Origin: JAUWNJ01 sp034190305 | GTDB taxonomy: Bacteria > Planctomycetota > Phycisphaerae > SM23-33 | Reading direction: 5' to 3' | DNA length: 6,648 bases | Assembly: GCA_034190305.1 (NCBI GenBank) | Contig: JAXHSV010000169.1 | Span: forward strand, 1-6,648 | Shown here: positions 1-5,687 of the stretch, piece after piece | Position numbering within the stretch: the first letter of the stretch is position 1 | Layout of the letters: each line of letters begins with the position of its first letter | Program-made: the position numbers and the translations under genes | The notes under the pieces: model-generated | The model's input: only the letters and a program-made list of their open reading frames with translations | Database searches by the model: none | What the model was told of the DNA's origin: nothing

Positions 1-212
1 GCGACAAGTTCGAGTTCGAGGTCGGTATCAAGCGGGTAATTCACCCGTCCGAATGGGCCGGCCTGGAAGACGAAATAACCTGGATTACGCGGGAATTCAC
101 TCGGGAACTGGAGGAAATCGTCCGAAGCGCGCCGGAGCAATACCTCTGGGTCCACCGCAGATGGAAACACCGACCCGACGGAACCAAAGCCGGGGGTGAC
201 GGAGTGGCGTGA
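1..212 (+). CDS. Lipid A / lysophospholipid acyltransferase (LpxL/HtrB-like), C-terminal fragment
   Basis: The reading frame is open from the left edge (first full codon at position 3) to a TGA at 210-212, giving about 69 residues. Near the end it reads QYLWVHRRWKHRP, the characteristic C-terminal signature of the LpxL/HtrB family, where a Gln-Tyr-Trp-x-His-(R/K)-Arg-(W/F)-Lys-type stretch closes the domain. Family members transfer a fatty acyl chain to lipid A precursors or related lipids at the inner membrane. The HX4D catalytic motif lies upstream and outside the window, so activity cannot be judged. After the signature there is a short polar tail. The gene is convergent with the PAP2 lipoprotein gene, and a long hairpin starts 6 bases after its stop. 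The family call is fairly secure; the exact substrate is not. Confidence 0.8.
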   Translation, partial: DKFEFEVGIKRVIHPSEWAGLEDEITWITREFTRELEEIVRSAPEQYLWVHRRWKHRPDGTKAGGDGVA

Positions 213-218
213 AAAAAT

Positions 219-307
219 GAACCACAAAGGACACAAAGAGCACAAAGAAAATTAAAAGGAATTTTAAATTCTTTTGTTCTTGGTGTTCTTTGTGTCCTTT
301 GTGGTTC
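219..307. repeat. Long inverted repeat built of 9-bp units, between convergent genes
   Basis: Positions 219-251 pair with 275-307. The outer 21 bp (219-239 with 287-307) are perfect; further in there is one G-U and two mismatches, leaving a 23-base A/T-rich loop. Each arm is itself three tandem 9-mers of form NNcacaaag (221-229, 230-238, 239-247), answered by ctttgtgNN-type units at 279-305. The element begins 6 bases after the acyltransferase stop and its last base is the last base of the PAP2 gene's stop codon on the other strand. By position it could act as a bidirectional terminator. By form it resembles short dispersed palindromes (REP-like) found in many environmental bacterial genomes; copy number cannot be seen here. 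Confidence 0.85.
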
Positions 308-1299
308 TAAAACTCTTTCGACAGCGCTATGCCTACGGAGTTATTGGTCGGATCGCTCCACGGGATGACATCAAAGCCGAGTATCCTGGGCTGGTGATTC
401 TGCATGACGGCGTGTCCTATGGCGATTCCGATAATCGCGCCGGAAATGACGTCGTTGAAGTCGTGATTTCTCGCGTCGATCCGCTCGTACCCGACGAAAC
501 TTGAGAAGATGAACAGCGGCACGCCCACAACAGGTCCGTAGGCTTCGTGCATGACGGTCGCCAGGCAGAAGGTGCTGGAGGTGTGTCCGCTGGGCCAGCC
601 GAACTCATCGCCGTTGGGACTTTCAGTCCGCGCCAGACCCTTCAGCGCCAGCGTCGTCAGGCCGTTAACTGCCAGGGCGTTTATCAGCGCCTTGGATGTC
701 TCGTACGTCTTCACGTCCCCCGTCGCCAGCGAGGTGAAGTACATTGCTCCGGCTATGCCGAAGTGCGTTCCCGGATTTCCGCCGACGTCGCCGACCATGT
801 CGCCGAACTTGCTCAGTTGCGGGCGATTCTCGGTAAAATGGTCCGCGACTGAGCCGTTCACGTTGGTAGCGTCAAGTGCGATACCGACCGCCCCGGCTGC
901 ACCCATCGCCACAAGCGTCCAGGGGTCGGTGAAGGTCGCATTGGTGTCATCCCAGATTGTTGCGGGAAGTTCCTTGGCGTCCCGGCCGAAACTTCGCCAG
1001 AAATCGCCCGGATAAGCAGGCCCGCGACGCTTCGCCCAGTGTTCGCCCTTGCCCGCTTTGGACGGGACGATATCAACCGGCTGGGTCGCGGGCGATTCCT
1101 CATCGGAGCCGATAGGCAGGTTCGTATTAATCATCGGAACCGGACGGTCTGTGAGCGTGAAGTCAGCCTTTTCCGGAGCGGTTTCGGCGGGCTTATACAT
1201 ATCGACATATTGCCTGACAAATGTATCATTCCCCCGGCTGCATCCCGTCAGGACCGACGCCGTCAACACCACGACAAAGTATTTACATCCGCCTCGCAT
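307..1299 (-). CDS. PAP2-superfamily phosphatase-like lipoprotein
   Basis: 330 residues. The N-terminus is a lipoprotein signal: basic start, hydrophobic stretch, then lipobox L17-T-G-C20, so the mature protein should be lipid-anchored at Cys20 outside the cytoplasm. Residues 21-110 are polar and low-complexity. The PAP2 (acid phosphatase / vanadium haloperoxidase-like) domain follows: motif 1 region K220-GLARTESP, motif 2 PSGH at 236-239, motif 3 R273-X5-H279-X3-D283. His239 and His279 are the expected catalytic pair. Motif 1 departs from the usual KX6RP: Ser227 replaces the second Arg, and motif 3 has Glu272 where Ser is common. Family members remove phosphate from lipid or isoprenoid phosphates. 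ATG at 1297-1299 is supported by AGGAG at 1307-1311, seven bases upstream. The neighbouring lipid acyltransferase suggests an envelope-lipid setting, but the two genes converge and are not an operon. The precise substrate is unknown. Confidence 0.85.
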   Translation of the reverse strand: MRGGCKYFVVVLTASVLTGCSRGNDTFVRQYVDMYKPAETAPEKADFTLTDRPVPMINTNLPIGSDEESPATQPVDIVPSKAGKGEHWAKRRGPAYPGDFWRSFGRDAKELPATIWDDTNATFTDPWTLVAMGAAGAVGIALDATNVNGSVADHFTENRPQLSKFGDMVGDVGGNPGTHFGIAGAMYFTSLATGDVKTYETSKALINALAVNGLTTLALKGLARTESPNGDEFGWPSGHTSSTFCLATVMHEAYGPVVGVPLFIFSSFVGYERIDARNHDFNDVISGAIIGIAIGHAVMQNHQPRILGFDVIPWSDPTNNSVGIALSKEF

Positions 1300-1494
1300 G
1301 TGAGATCTCCTGAGTCATTTAGTATTCTATATGAGCGTTATCGGTTAACTATCCGAAAGCGCATTAATTTAAGCGAGCAGGGACAAAGTTCCACCTTTTT
1401 CTGTTACTTCATAATTCGAAATTCCGTGTTCAATATTCTCTTTTGTAACCCGCACCCCCAATCTCCGGTTGAAGGCGCCACCCGCCGGTATTCA
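1300..1494. other. Intergenic spacer upstream of the PAP2 gene
   Basis: 195 bases between the end of the PLP enzyme gene and the start of the PAP2 gene, both leftward. The promoter of the PAP2 gene, if it has one, should be here: an A/T-rich stretch near 1321-1335 reads TAGAAT on the minus strand, five of six matches to a -10 box, but no convincing -35 lies at the right distance. Downstream of the PLP gene I see only a 4-bp GC stem without a T-run, so no terminator can be claimed and read-through from the methionine genes is possible. Confidence 0.4.
1307..1311 (-). promoter_or_regulatory. Ribosome binding site of the PAP2 lipoprotein gene
   Basis: AGGAG on the minus strand, seven bases before the ATG at 1299. 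It fixes the start that also gives an intact lipoprotein signal peptide. Confidence 0.75.
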
Positions 1495-2640
1495 TCAAAC
1501 CTTATCCAGCGCCTGTTTGAGGTCTTCGATGAGCAGGTCTGTCTTTTCGATACCGGCTGACAGACGAACGGTGTTGGTCTTGACGCCGAAACTCGTTCGC
1601 CGCTCTTCCGGCAGATAGAGCATCGTCGTCAGGTAAGGGATGCAGATTAAAGATTCGGTAGCGCCCAGGCTGACGGCGTGATAGATCGTTTTCAGTTCGT
1701 TGATAAACGTCTTGGCGTCGTCTTCTGTGTCCGTGATGTCGAAGGCGAGCACGCCGCCGAATCCGTCGCGCATCTGCTTGCAGGCGACCTCGTGGCCGGG
1801 GTCGTCGCTCAGGCCCGGATAGATAATCCGCGAGATTTTCGGATGCCCGTGAAGGAATTCAGCCATTGCCTGTGCGTTGGCCGACATTGTTTCCGCCCGA
1901 AGGTCGAAGGTTTTCAGCCCTCGTTCCAGCAGGCTAGCCGAATAGGCATCCAGCGTCGTCCCGATCGCCTGGCGTGTGAACCAAAGAGTGTTGTAGTGCT
2001 CCTTTGTGCCCGCGATAGCACCGGCCATCAGGTCGTTGTGCCCGCCCAGGCCCTTGGTGGCGCTGTGGACGACCAGGTCGGCTCCGAGCGACAACGGCTG
2101 CTGATGATAGGGCGTGGCGAAGGTGTTATCGACGATGAGCATCGCGCCGGCGCGGTCGGCCTGGCTTCGCAGCGCGGCAATGTCAATAACCTTGCACATC
2201 GGGTTACTGGGCGTCTCGCAAAAAATCATCCGAGTGTTCGCCTTGATGTGCTTTCCGATGTCGCCGGCGGCGGTGGCTTCCACCCAGGTAATCTCGACCC
2301 CGAGCCTCTCGAGAATCAGCGAGACTTTGTAGTTTGCGCCGTAAATGTCATGGAAAAGAATCAGGTGATCGCCGGCGCTGAGATACGTAAGATACACCAT
2401 TGTGCAGGCGGCCATACCGGTCGTACAGATGATGCAATCTTCCGCGCCTTCCATGGCCGCTACGGTTTTTTCCACGCTGCGGACCGTCGGGTTGTCGTCG
2501 CGATGATACGTGTATCCGTCGATTTCGCCGTCGGTAATCTGGCGCAAAACCTCGAACGAACCGTACTCGTAGTTGACGGCGTTAACGATGGGCGTAACCA
2601 TCGGCTTGTTGCCGTAAGGGGTCAATGGGTCACCGGTCAT
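1495..2640 (-). CDS. metB: PLP-dependent trans-sulfuration enzyme, cystathionine gamma-synthase type
   Basis: 381 residues, typical of cystathionine gamma-synthase / gamma-lyase proteins and shorter than most O-acetylhomoserine sulfhydrylases (about 430). Visible family features: cofactor-phosphate residues Y45 and R47 in Y-x-Y-x-R-x-x-N-P-T (43-52), the TGM loop at 74-76, ETPSNP at 142-147, Asp171 in VDNTFATP (pyridine nitrogen), Schiff-base Lys196 in SATKGLGGHND, SLGATESLICIP at 324-335, and RLSAGIE at 359-365 (carboxylate-binding Arg359). The protein acts in the cytoplasm. Lying directly downstream of metX-metW on the same strand, it most likely makes cystathionine from acylated homoserine and cysteine, or homocysteine directly with sulfide. 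Sequence reading alone cannot separate these, nor exclude a lyase, so the symbol is by context. The ATG at 2638-2640 is preceded by AAGGAG at 2650-2655. Confidence 0.85.
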   Translation of the reverse strand: MTGDPLTPYGNKPMVTPIVNAVNYEYGSFEVLRQITDGEIDGYTYHRDDNPTVRSVEKTVAAMEGAEDCIICTTGMAACTMVYLTYLSAGDHLILFHDIYGANYKVSLILERLGVEITWVEATAAGDIGKHIKANTRMIFCETPSNPMCKVIDIAALRSQADRAGAMLIVDNTFATPYHQQPLSLGADLVVHSATKGLGGHNDLMAGAIAGTKEHYNTLWFTRQAIGTTLDAYSASLLERGLKTFDLRAETMSANAQAMAEFLHGHPKISRIIYPGLSDDPGHEVACKQMRDGFGGVLAFDITDTEDDAKTFINELKTIYHAVSLGATESLICIPYLTTMLYLPEERRTSFGVKTNTVRLSAGIEKTDLLIEDLKQALDKV

Positions 2641-2649
2641 TGCTGGAAT

Positions 2650-2655
2650 CTCCTT
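2650..2655 (-). promoter_or_regulatory. Ribosome binding site of the PLP enzyme gene
   Basis: AAGGAG on the minus strand, nine bases before the ATG at 2640. It lies 17 bases below the foot of the intercistronic stem-loop, so the stem would not bury it directly. Confidence 0.75.
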
Positions 2656-2672
2656 GAAAATTATTTTATCTG

Positions 2673-2697
2673 CCGGCGAAGCCTCTTGCCCCGCCGG
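2673..2697 (-). promoter_or_regulatory. Intercistronic stem-loop between metX-metW and the PLP enzyme gene
   Basis: In the leftward transcript CCGGCGGGGC (2697 to 2688) pairs with GCUUCGCCGG (2682 to 2673) over 10 bp including two G-U pairs, closing a five-base loop. On the opposite strand the same two positions would be A-C mismatches, so the fold is better in the minus transcript. An A/T-rich stretch (2656-2670) follows, but not a clean T-run. It may be a partial terminator, attenuator or RNA-processing/stability element setting the ratio of the two methionine proteins. Confidence 0.55.
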
Positions 2698-2777
2698 TTG
2701 TTAAGGTTACCGGGATTGTAGCGAATCGCAGCCACCCGGACAACACATCGGCACATCCCACCACTGCGACCTGTAAC

Positions 2778-4607
2778 CTACTGCCTGCTTATAACAAAGA
2801 TGGCCAGGTCGGCGTTAAGATTGGGGTCGTCCGTGACCTCTTCGCGGGTTTCGGTGTTCAGGGCTACGAGACGGTGTATGGTTGCATTTCTTTGCCTGCA
2901 ATAATTTTCGAAATCTGCGATGCTGAAGAAGCGGATATTAGGTGTGTCGTACCACTTATACCTCAGCAGGCCCGCTGCCTCCGGCGCCAGACCCTGCTCG
3001 GACAGCATCCGGCGGAGAGGCCTGTAAGCGAAGTTGGGGAACGAGACGATACACCGCCTGCCTACGCGGAGCATGTCCTCGACGACGCGGTCCACGTTAT
3101 AGACAGTCTGAAGGGTGCGGCTCAGCAGCACGCAGTCGAACTGCCTATCGGCGAACTGGTCCAACCCGTCGTTTAGGTCGGCGTGGATGCAGTCGATTCC
3201 CCGCCGTACGCACGCCAGAACACGCTGCTGATCAATTTCCACACCTTGGAGCCTCTGCCAGCCTCGTCGCTTCAGCCGAAGCAGCATCTGTCCGTCGCCG
3301 CAACCAAGGTCCAGTACGCTGGGCGATTTCCCCGGCGCCTCGGAAGTAATAAGTTCTTCCAATGAATCGTAATCGACCCGCCTGCCATGGAAAATACTCG
3401 TATCGGGATGGTCGATTCTGCCCTGGCTGTCGGTTTCCGGCTCGGTTGCGGTCGAAGCGCCGTCGTGTGTCCGGGCGAGAAATTCACTTATCAAACCGCC
3501 GTACAGGTCGAGTTCATTTTGCAACAGGAACGCATCGTGCCCGCATGCGCTGCGGACGTTGCAGTAGGAGACGGCCCTTCCGGACGCCAGCAGCGCACGG
3601 ACGATCTGCCTGGACTGCTCCGGAGGAAAGAGCCAGTCGCTGGTGAAACTGATCAGCAGCCAACGGCATTGCGCCGGTTTTAAGCGCTCGGTAAGATCGG
3701 CCCCTTCGCCGAAATCGAAGCGGTCCACCGCGTGGGTGATAGTCAGGTAACTGTTGGCGTCGAACCGTTCGACGAACTTGTCGCCCTGATGGGCGAGGTA
3801 AGTGGCCACGGAGGTGTCCTTCTCAAACTCACTGTCGATGTCCCGAGGCCGATTACGATCTGCACCGAACTTGGTGCGCATAGCCTCGCGCGACAGATAT
3901 GTGATGTGTCCAATCATCCGCGCCACAGCCAATCCTCGAACGCCGTTTTGCCGGTCATAGTATCGCCCGCCGTGGAAGTCCGGGCTGTGAATAATGGCGT
4001 TTCGCCCGATTACGTCGAAAGCCAGCGCCTGGCTGGTCAAACGTGGGGCGGTGGCGACGGGGATAGCTGCCCGGACACGGCCCGGATAACGCGCTGCCCA
4101 GTCCATCACCTGCATCCCTCCCATCGATCCGCCGACAACCGCCAGCAGTTTGTCGATGCCGAGATAGTCCACGACGCGGCGCTGAACCTCAACCGTATCG
4201 CCGATGGTTATGTCCGGGAAATCAGGTCCATAGGGTTTGCCTGTAGCGGGGTCGATGCAATTTGGACCTGTCGTCCCCCTGCATCCGCCGAGTATATTCG
4301 GACAGAGGACGAAATACTTACTTGTATCAATGGGCTTTCCCGGACCGACGACAACTTCCCACCATCCCGGATCGTCGTCGGCATCGTGGGCGGCGACGTG
4401 CGAATCGCCGCTGATGGCGTGGCAGATAAGAACGGCATTGTCCTTTGCGGCGTTCAATCGACCATAAGTCTCGTATGCAACACGCACCTGCTCAAGCCGA
4501 CCGCCGAGTTCCAACTCCAGTGGCTTGTCGAGAATTACATACTGAACATGCTTCAACGGAACGCCGCTGCGGAGGCTGTCGCTGCTTTGAAATATATTTT
4601 TGCTCAT
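2778..4607 (-). CDS. metX/metW: Homoserine O-acyltransferase MetX fused to MetW
   Basis: 609 residues from the ATG at 4605-4607. Residues 1-379 are an alpha/beta-hydrolase MetX: LICHAISGDSHV (60-71), NILGGCRGTTGP (104-115), nucleophile Ser161 in GGSMGGMQ, and Asp324 (SDWLFPP) and His357 (CGHDAF) completing the triad. A polar linker of about 25 residues leads into a full MetW (405-609): SAM-fold glycine loop LDLGCGDG (432-439), FDCVLLSRTLQ (490-500), VSFPNF (521-526), YKWYDTPNIRFFS (550-562). Both halves have normal family length and intact motifs, so this is a genuine fusion and not a decayed pair. MetX transfers an acetyl or succinyl group to homoserine, committing it to methionine; MetW is usually encoded by the next gene and is reported to be needed for MetX function in some proteobacteria. 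A TTG codon immediately upstream (4608-4610) is in frame, but ATG is preferred. The ribosome site is weak (AGG just before the TTG). Acyl donor is not resolved. Confidence 0.93.
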   Translation of the reverse strand: MSKNIFQSSDSLRSGVPLKHVQYVILDKPLELELGGRLEQVRVAYETYGRLNAAKDNAVLICHAISGDSHVAAHDADDDPGWWEVVVGPGKPIDTSKYFVLCPNILGGCRGTTGPNCIDPATGKPYGPDFPDITIGDTVEVQRRVVDYLGIDKLLAVVGGSMGGMQVMDWAARYPGRVRAAIPVATAPRLTSQALAFDVIGRNAIIHSPDFHGGRYYDRQNGVRGLAVARMIGHITYLSREAMRTKFGADRNRPRDIDSEFEKDTSVATYLAHQGDKFVERFDANSYLTITHAVDRFDFGEGADLTERLKPAQCRWLLISFTSDWLFPPEQSRQIVRALLASGRAVSYCNVRSACGHDAFLLQNELDLYGGLISEFLARTHDGASTATEPETDSQGRIDHPDTSIFHGRRVDYDSLEELITSEAPGKSPSVLDLGCGDGQMLLRLKRRGWQRLQGVEIDQQRVLACVRRGIDCIHADLNDGLDQFADRQFDCVLLSRTLQTVYNVDRVVEDMLRVGRRCIVSFPNFAYRPLRRMLSEQGLAPEAAGLLRYKWYDTPNIRFFSIADFENYCRQRNATIHRLVALNTETREEVTDDPNLNADLAIFVISRQ

Positions 4608-4856
4608 CAACCTGTTGGTTCTCTGCTTTCAATCGAAAAAATCTCATGAAGAATAACAAATTCCGCGTGATTTTACCAGCGCGGCGGGTGTGAAGGTAGG
4701 CATTGTGTTCTCTGTGTTGGACGTTGATTATCGTCAACATTGTTGCCGGAAATCGTCTTTGGTTCGTGACGCTTATTTGCCCCGTATAACGGGATTGTCG
4801 AAGATGTTGACCCGGCGGGGTTGCAAACGTGTTGATTAATCTAAACGCCAGCGTCA

Positions 4857-4898
4857 AAGACGGTAGAAATTACCCGGACTAACAAGACGTACCGTCTT
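4857..4898. repeat. 9-bp perfect inverted repeat in the divergent promoter region
   Basis: AAGACGGTA and TACCGTCTT flank 24 bases. Neither side is followed by a T-run, so a terminator is unlikely. It fits a regulator site with widely spaced arms or the closing stem of a leader RNA on either strand; the adjoining CTTATAAG could serve as a -10 element in either direction. Confidence 0.5.
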
Positions 4899-5019
4899 AT
4901 AAGCCCTTGTATTACCTGTGGTTATCAAAATCATCTGTTCTGTTTCAACTTCGCTGCGGCACGATAGTTGCATCTCTTTACAGTAATTACAGGTTCATAA
5001 GCGATTATTCGATTGCCCC

Positions 5020-5025
5020 AGGAGG
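5020..5025 (+). promoter_or_regulatory. Ribosome binding site of the small coiled-coil protein gene
   Basis: AGGAGG, a near-perfect anti-SD match, ten bases before the ATG at 5036. It decides the start: the frame stays open further upstream, to about 4907, but nothing there resembles a start signal. Confidence 0.75.
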
Positions 5026-5035
5026 CGACAAAGAA

Positions 5036-5308
5036 ATGAACGAGACAATTATTCGTGAGCGAATTGCCGAACTGGCCGATACTATTTCGTCGCTGTCGCA
5101 GATTGGCGAAAAATCCAATTCTATGGGGACGTACGCTCCTAACACCCCTCCTTCGTCCACACTAAGTATCGAAGAGTTGCTGGATCAGGTCAGATTGCAG
5201 GTAAAGTACCTGATGTTCGACATGGAGGCCACCCGTCGGGAAAATCATTATTTGCGGGAGATGCTGGAACACCGCTGGAACCGCGGAGACTCAACTGATA
5301 ATTCTTAA
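5036..5308 (+). CDS. Small helical protein of unknown function
   Basis: 90 residues; no family was recognised. It is cytoplasmic by appearance, with no signal peptide or membrane segment. Residues 2-22 look helical (IIRERIAELADTISSL), 23-42 form a flexible Ser/Thr/Pro-rich linker, and 43-80 look like one long amphipathic, charged helix (SIEELLDQVRLQVKYLM, then DMEATRRENHYLREMLE) with a heptad-like spacing of Leu, Val and Met that suggests a coiled coil or dimerisation. The tail is polar. The gene is supported by a strong AGGAGG site, a clean stop and a terminator-like hairpin downstream. It lies 379 bases upstream of lexA on the same strand, but a terminator and a separate lexA promoter intervene, so co-transcription is not implied. 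That it is expressed is likely; its function is open. Confidence 0.7.
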   Translation: MNETIIRERIAELADTISSLSQIGEKSNSMGTYAPNTPPSSTLSIEELLDQVRLQVKYLMFDMEATRRENHYLREMLEHRWNRGDSTDNS

Positions 5309-5338
5309 GGCCCCTCTCAAGCCCCGTCTTGCCATAGT

Positions 5339-5373
5339 GAGCATGTCGAAATAATCGTTTTTCCGGCATGCTC
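5339..5373 (+). repeat. Imperfect inverted repeat (stem-loop)
   Basis: GAGCATGTCGAAA (5339-5351) pairs with TTCCGGCATGCTC-type sequence at 5361-5373: seven perfect outer pairs, a U-G, two more pairs, one mismatch and two A-U pairs, around a nine-base loop. It starts 30 bases after the small gene's stop. No T-run follows, so it may be an RNA-end or stability structure rather than a terminator. Confidence 0.55.
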
Positions 5374-5383
5374 GCTGTTCTAT

Positions 5384-5470
5384 AGCATTCAGCAATCAGC
5401 CAACAGCGTTCAGCAACTGATTGTTTCACTTTTCCCTTTTTGGCTGATGTCTGACCGCTGAATGCTTTTT
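5384..5470 (+). terminator. Large imperfect hairpin with T-run, REP-like
   Basis: AGCATTCAGC (5384-5393) is the perfect reverse complement of GCTGAATGCT (5457-5466). The match continues inward to 24 bp with 20 identities. The right arm runs into five to six Ts (5466-5470), so it would terminate rightward transcription from the small gene. The loop also contains cagc-rich words. The form is that of a short dispersed palindrome reused as a terminator. Confidence 0.6.
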
Positions 5471-5491
5471 AAAAAAAAACTGGAGTCAACC

Positions 5492-5520
5492 TTGAAGTTC
5501 GGACGATGTTAGGATAGAGT
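5492..5520 (+). promoter_or_regulatory. Candidate lexA promoter
   Basis: TTGAAG (5492-5497) and TAGAGT (5515-5520) are separated by exactly 17 bases, each matching four of six consensus positions. They follow the terminator-like hairpin and an A-tract (5471-5479), which could act as an UP-type element. Transcription would start near 5527, leaving a leader of about 160 bases before lexA. No known LexA box type (CTGT-N8-ACAG, GAAC-N4-GTTC or the reverse) was found over it. Confidence 0.45.
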
Positions 5521-5533
5521 CAGTCACCGGAAT

Positions 5534-5687
5534 AAGGATTTAGCAATGGACATTGAGTTGCCAATTTGCCAGTTTGGACCGGGGGGAGATTACGTATATC
5601 CTTATCCCCCGAATTCCCAGCCTCTGCCTACAACACCGAATTTGCAATCGCCTCTTGTCACCAAGTCCGGAAGTCAGGAGAAGGACC
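5534..5687 (+). promoter_or_regulatory. lexA leader with upstream start codon and stem-loop
   Basis: AAGGA at 5534-5538 lies seven bases before an ATG at 5546 that opens a frame different from lexA and stays open to 5896, overlapping the first third of lexA. The leader also holds a stem of seven pairs, C5580-GGGGGG with T-CCCCC-G5611 (one G-U), around an 18-base loop. The encoded start is MDIELPICQFGPGGDYVYP, rich in Pro, Tyr and Gly. The part overlapping lexA reads as a shadow, so if translated this is more likely a leader peptide than a protein. Whether ribosomes on it affect lexA is unknown. Confidence 0.35.
5676..5680 (+). promoter_or_regulatory. Ribosome binding site of lexA
   Basis: AGGAG seven bases before the ATG at 5688. 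It selects this start over in-frame upstream codons such as the TTG at 5553, whose extra residues have no counterpart in LexA proteins. Confidence 0.8.

Larger units (their letters stand above)
4608..5035. other. Divergent intergenic region with several dyads
   Basis: 428 bases upstream of both the leftward methionine genes and the rightward small-protein gene; no coding sequence is convincing. Dyads seen: GTTGA-N6-TCAAC at 4723-4738; CAACATTGTTG at 4735-4745 overlapping it; CCCGT-ATA-ACGGG at 4781-4793; a 9-bp perfect repeat AAGACGGTA (4857-4865) / TACCGTCTT (4890-4898) with a 24-base gap; and the palindrome CTTATAAG at 4896-4903. GTTGATTA occurs twice (4723-4730, 4831-4838). Both promoters must lie here, but no strong -35/-10 pair stands out. 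No SAM riboswitch core was recognised in the leftward leader. Confidence 0.6.
5309..5491. other. Hairpin-rich spacer between the small gene and the lexA promoter
   Basis: No coding sequence. It holds two separate inverted repeats, at 5339-5373 and 5384-5466, followed by a T-run and then an A-run (5466-5479). The internal sequence is composed of repeated cagc/gctg words, unlike the neighbouring genes. Confidence 0.6.

Noticed and set aside
274..504. A 76-codon plus-strand frame
   Set aside because: Its start is a translation of the inverted-repeat arm (FFVSFVV) and the rest is antisense to the PAP2 gene.
1678..2721. A 347-codon open frame on the plus strand
   Set aside because: Antisense shadow of the PLP enzyme gene, whose conserved lysine and cofactor motifs are unmistakable.
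4608..4610. TTG as the start of metX-metW
   Set aside because: It immediately precedes an in-frame ATG and has no ribosome site at a usable distance.
3732..4649. A 305-codon open frame on the plus strand
   Set aside because: It lies antisense to metX with no family resemblance; the minus-strand frame has an intact catalytic triad and explains the sequence.
4608..4920. A SAM riboswitch in the leader of metX-metW
   Set aside because: No SAM-I, SAM-II or SAH core sequence was recognisable in the leftward transcript, although a diverged form cannot be excluded by eye.
5553..5687. An N-terminal extension of LexA from the in-frame TTG at 5553
   Set aside because: LexA proteins begin right at the MxxxTxRQ sequence, and a good ribosome site stands before the ATG at 5688.
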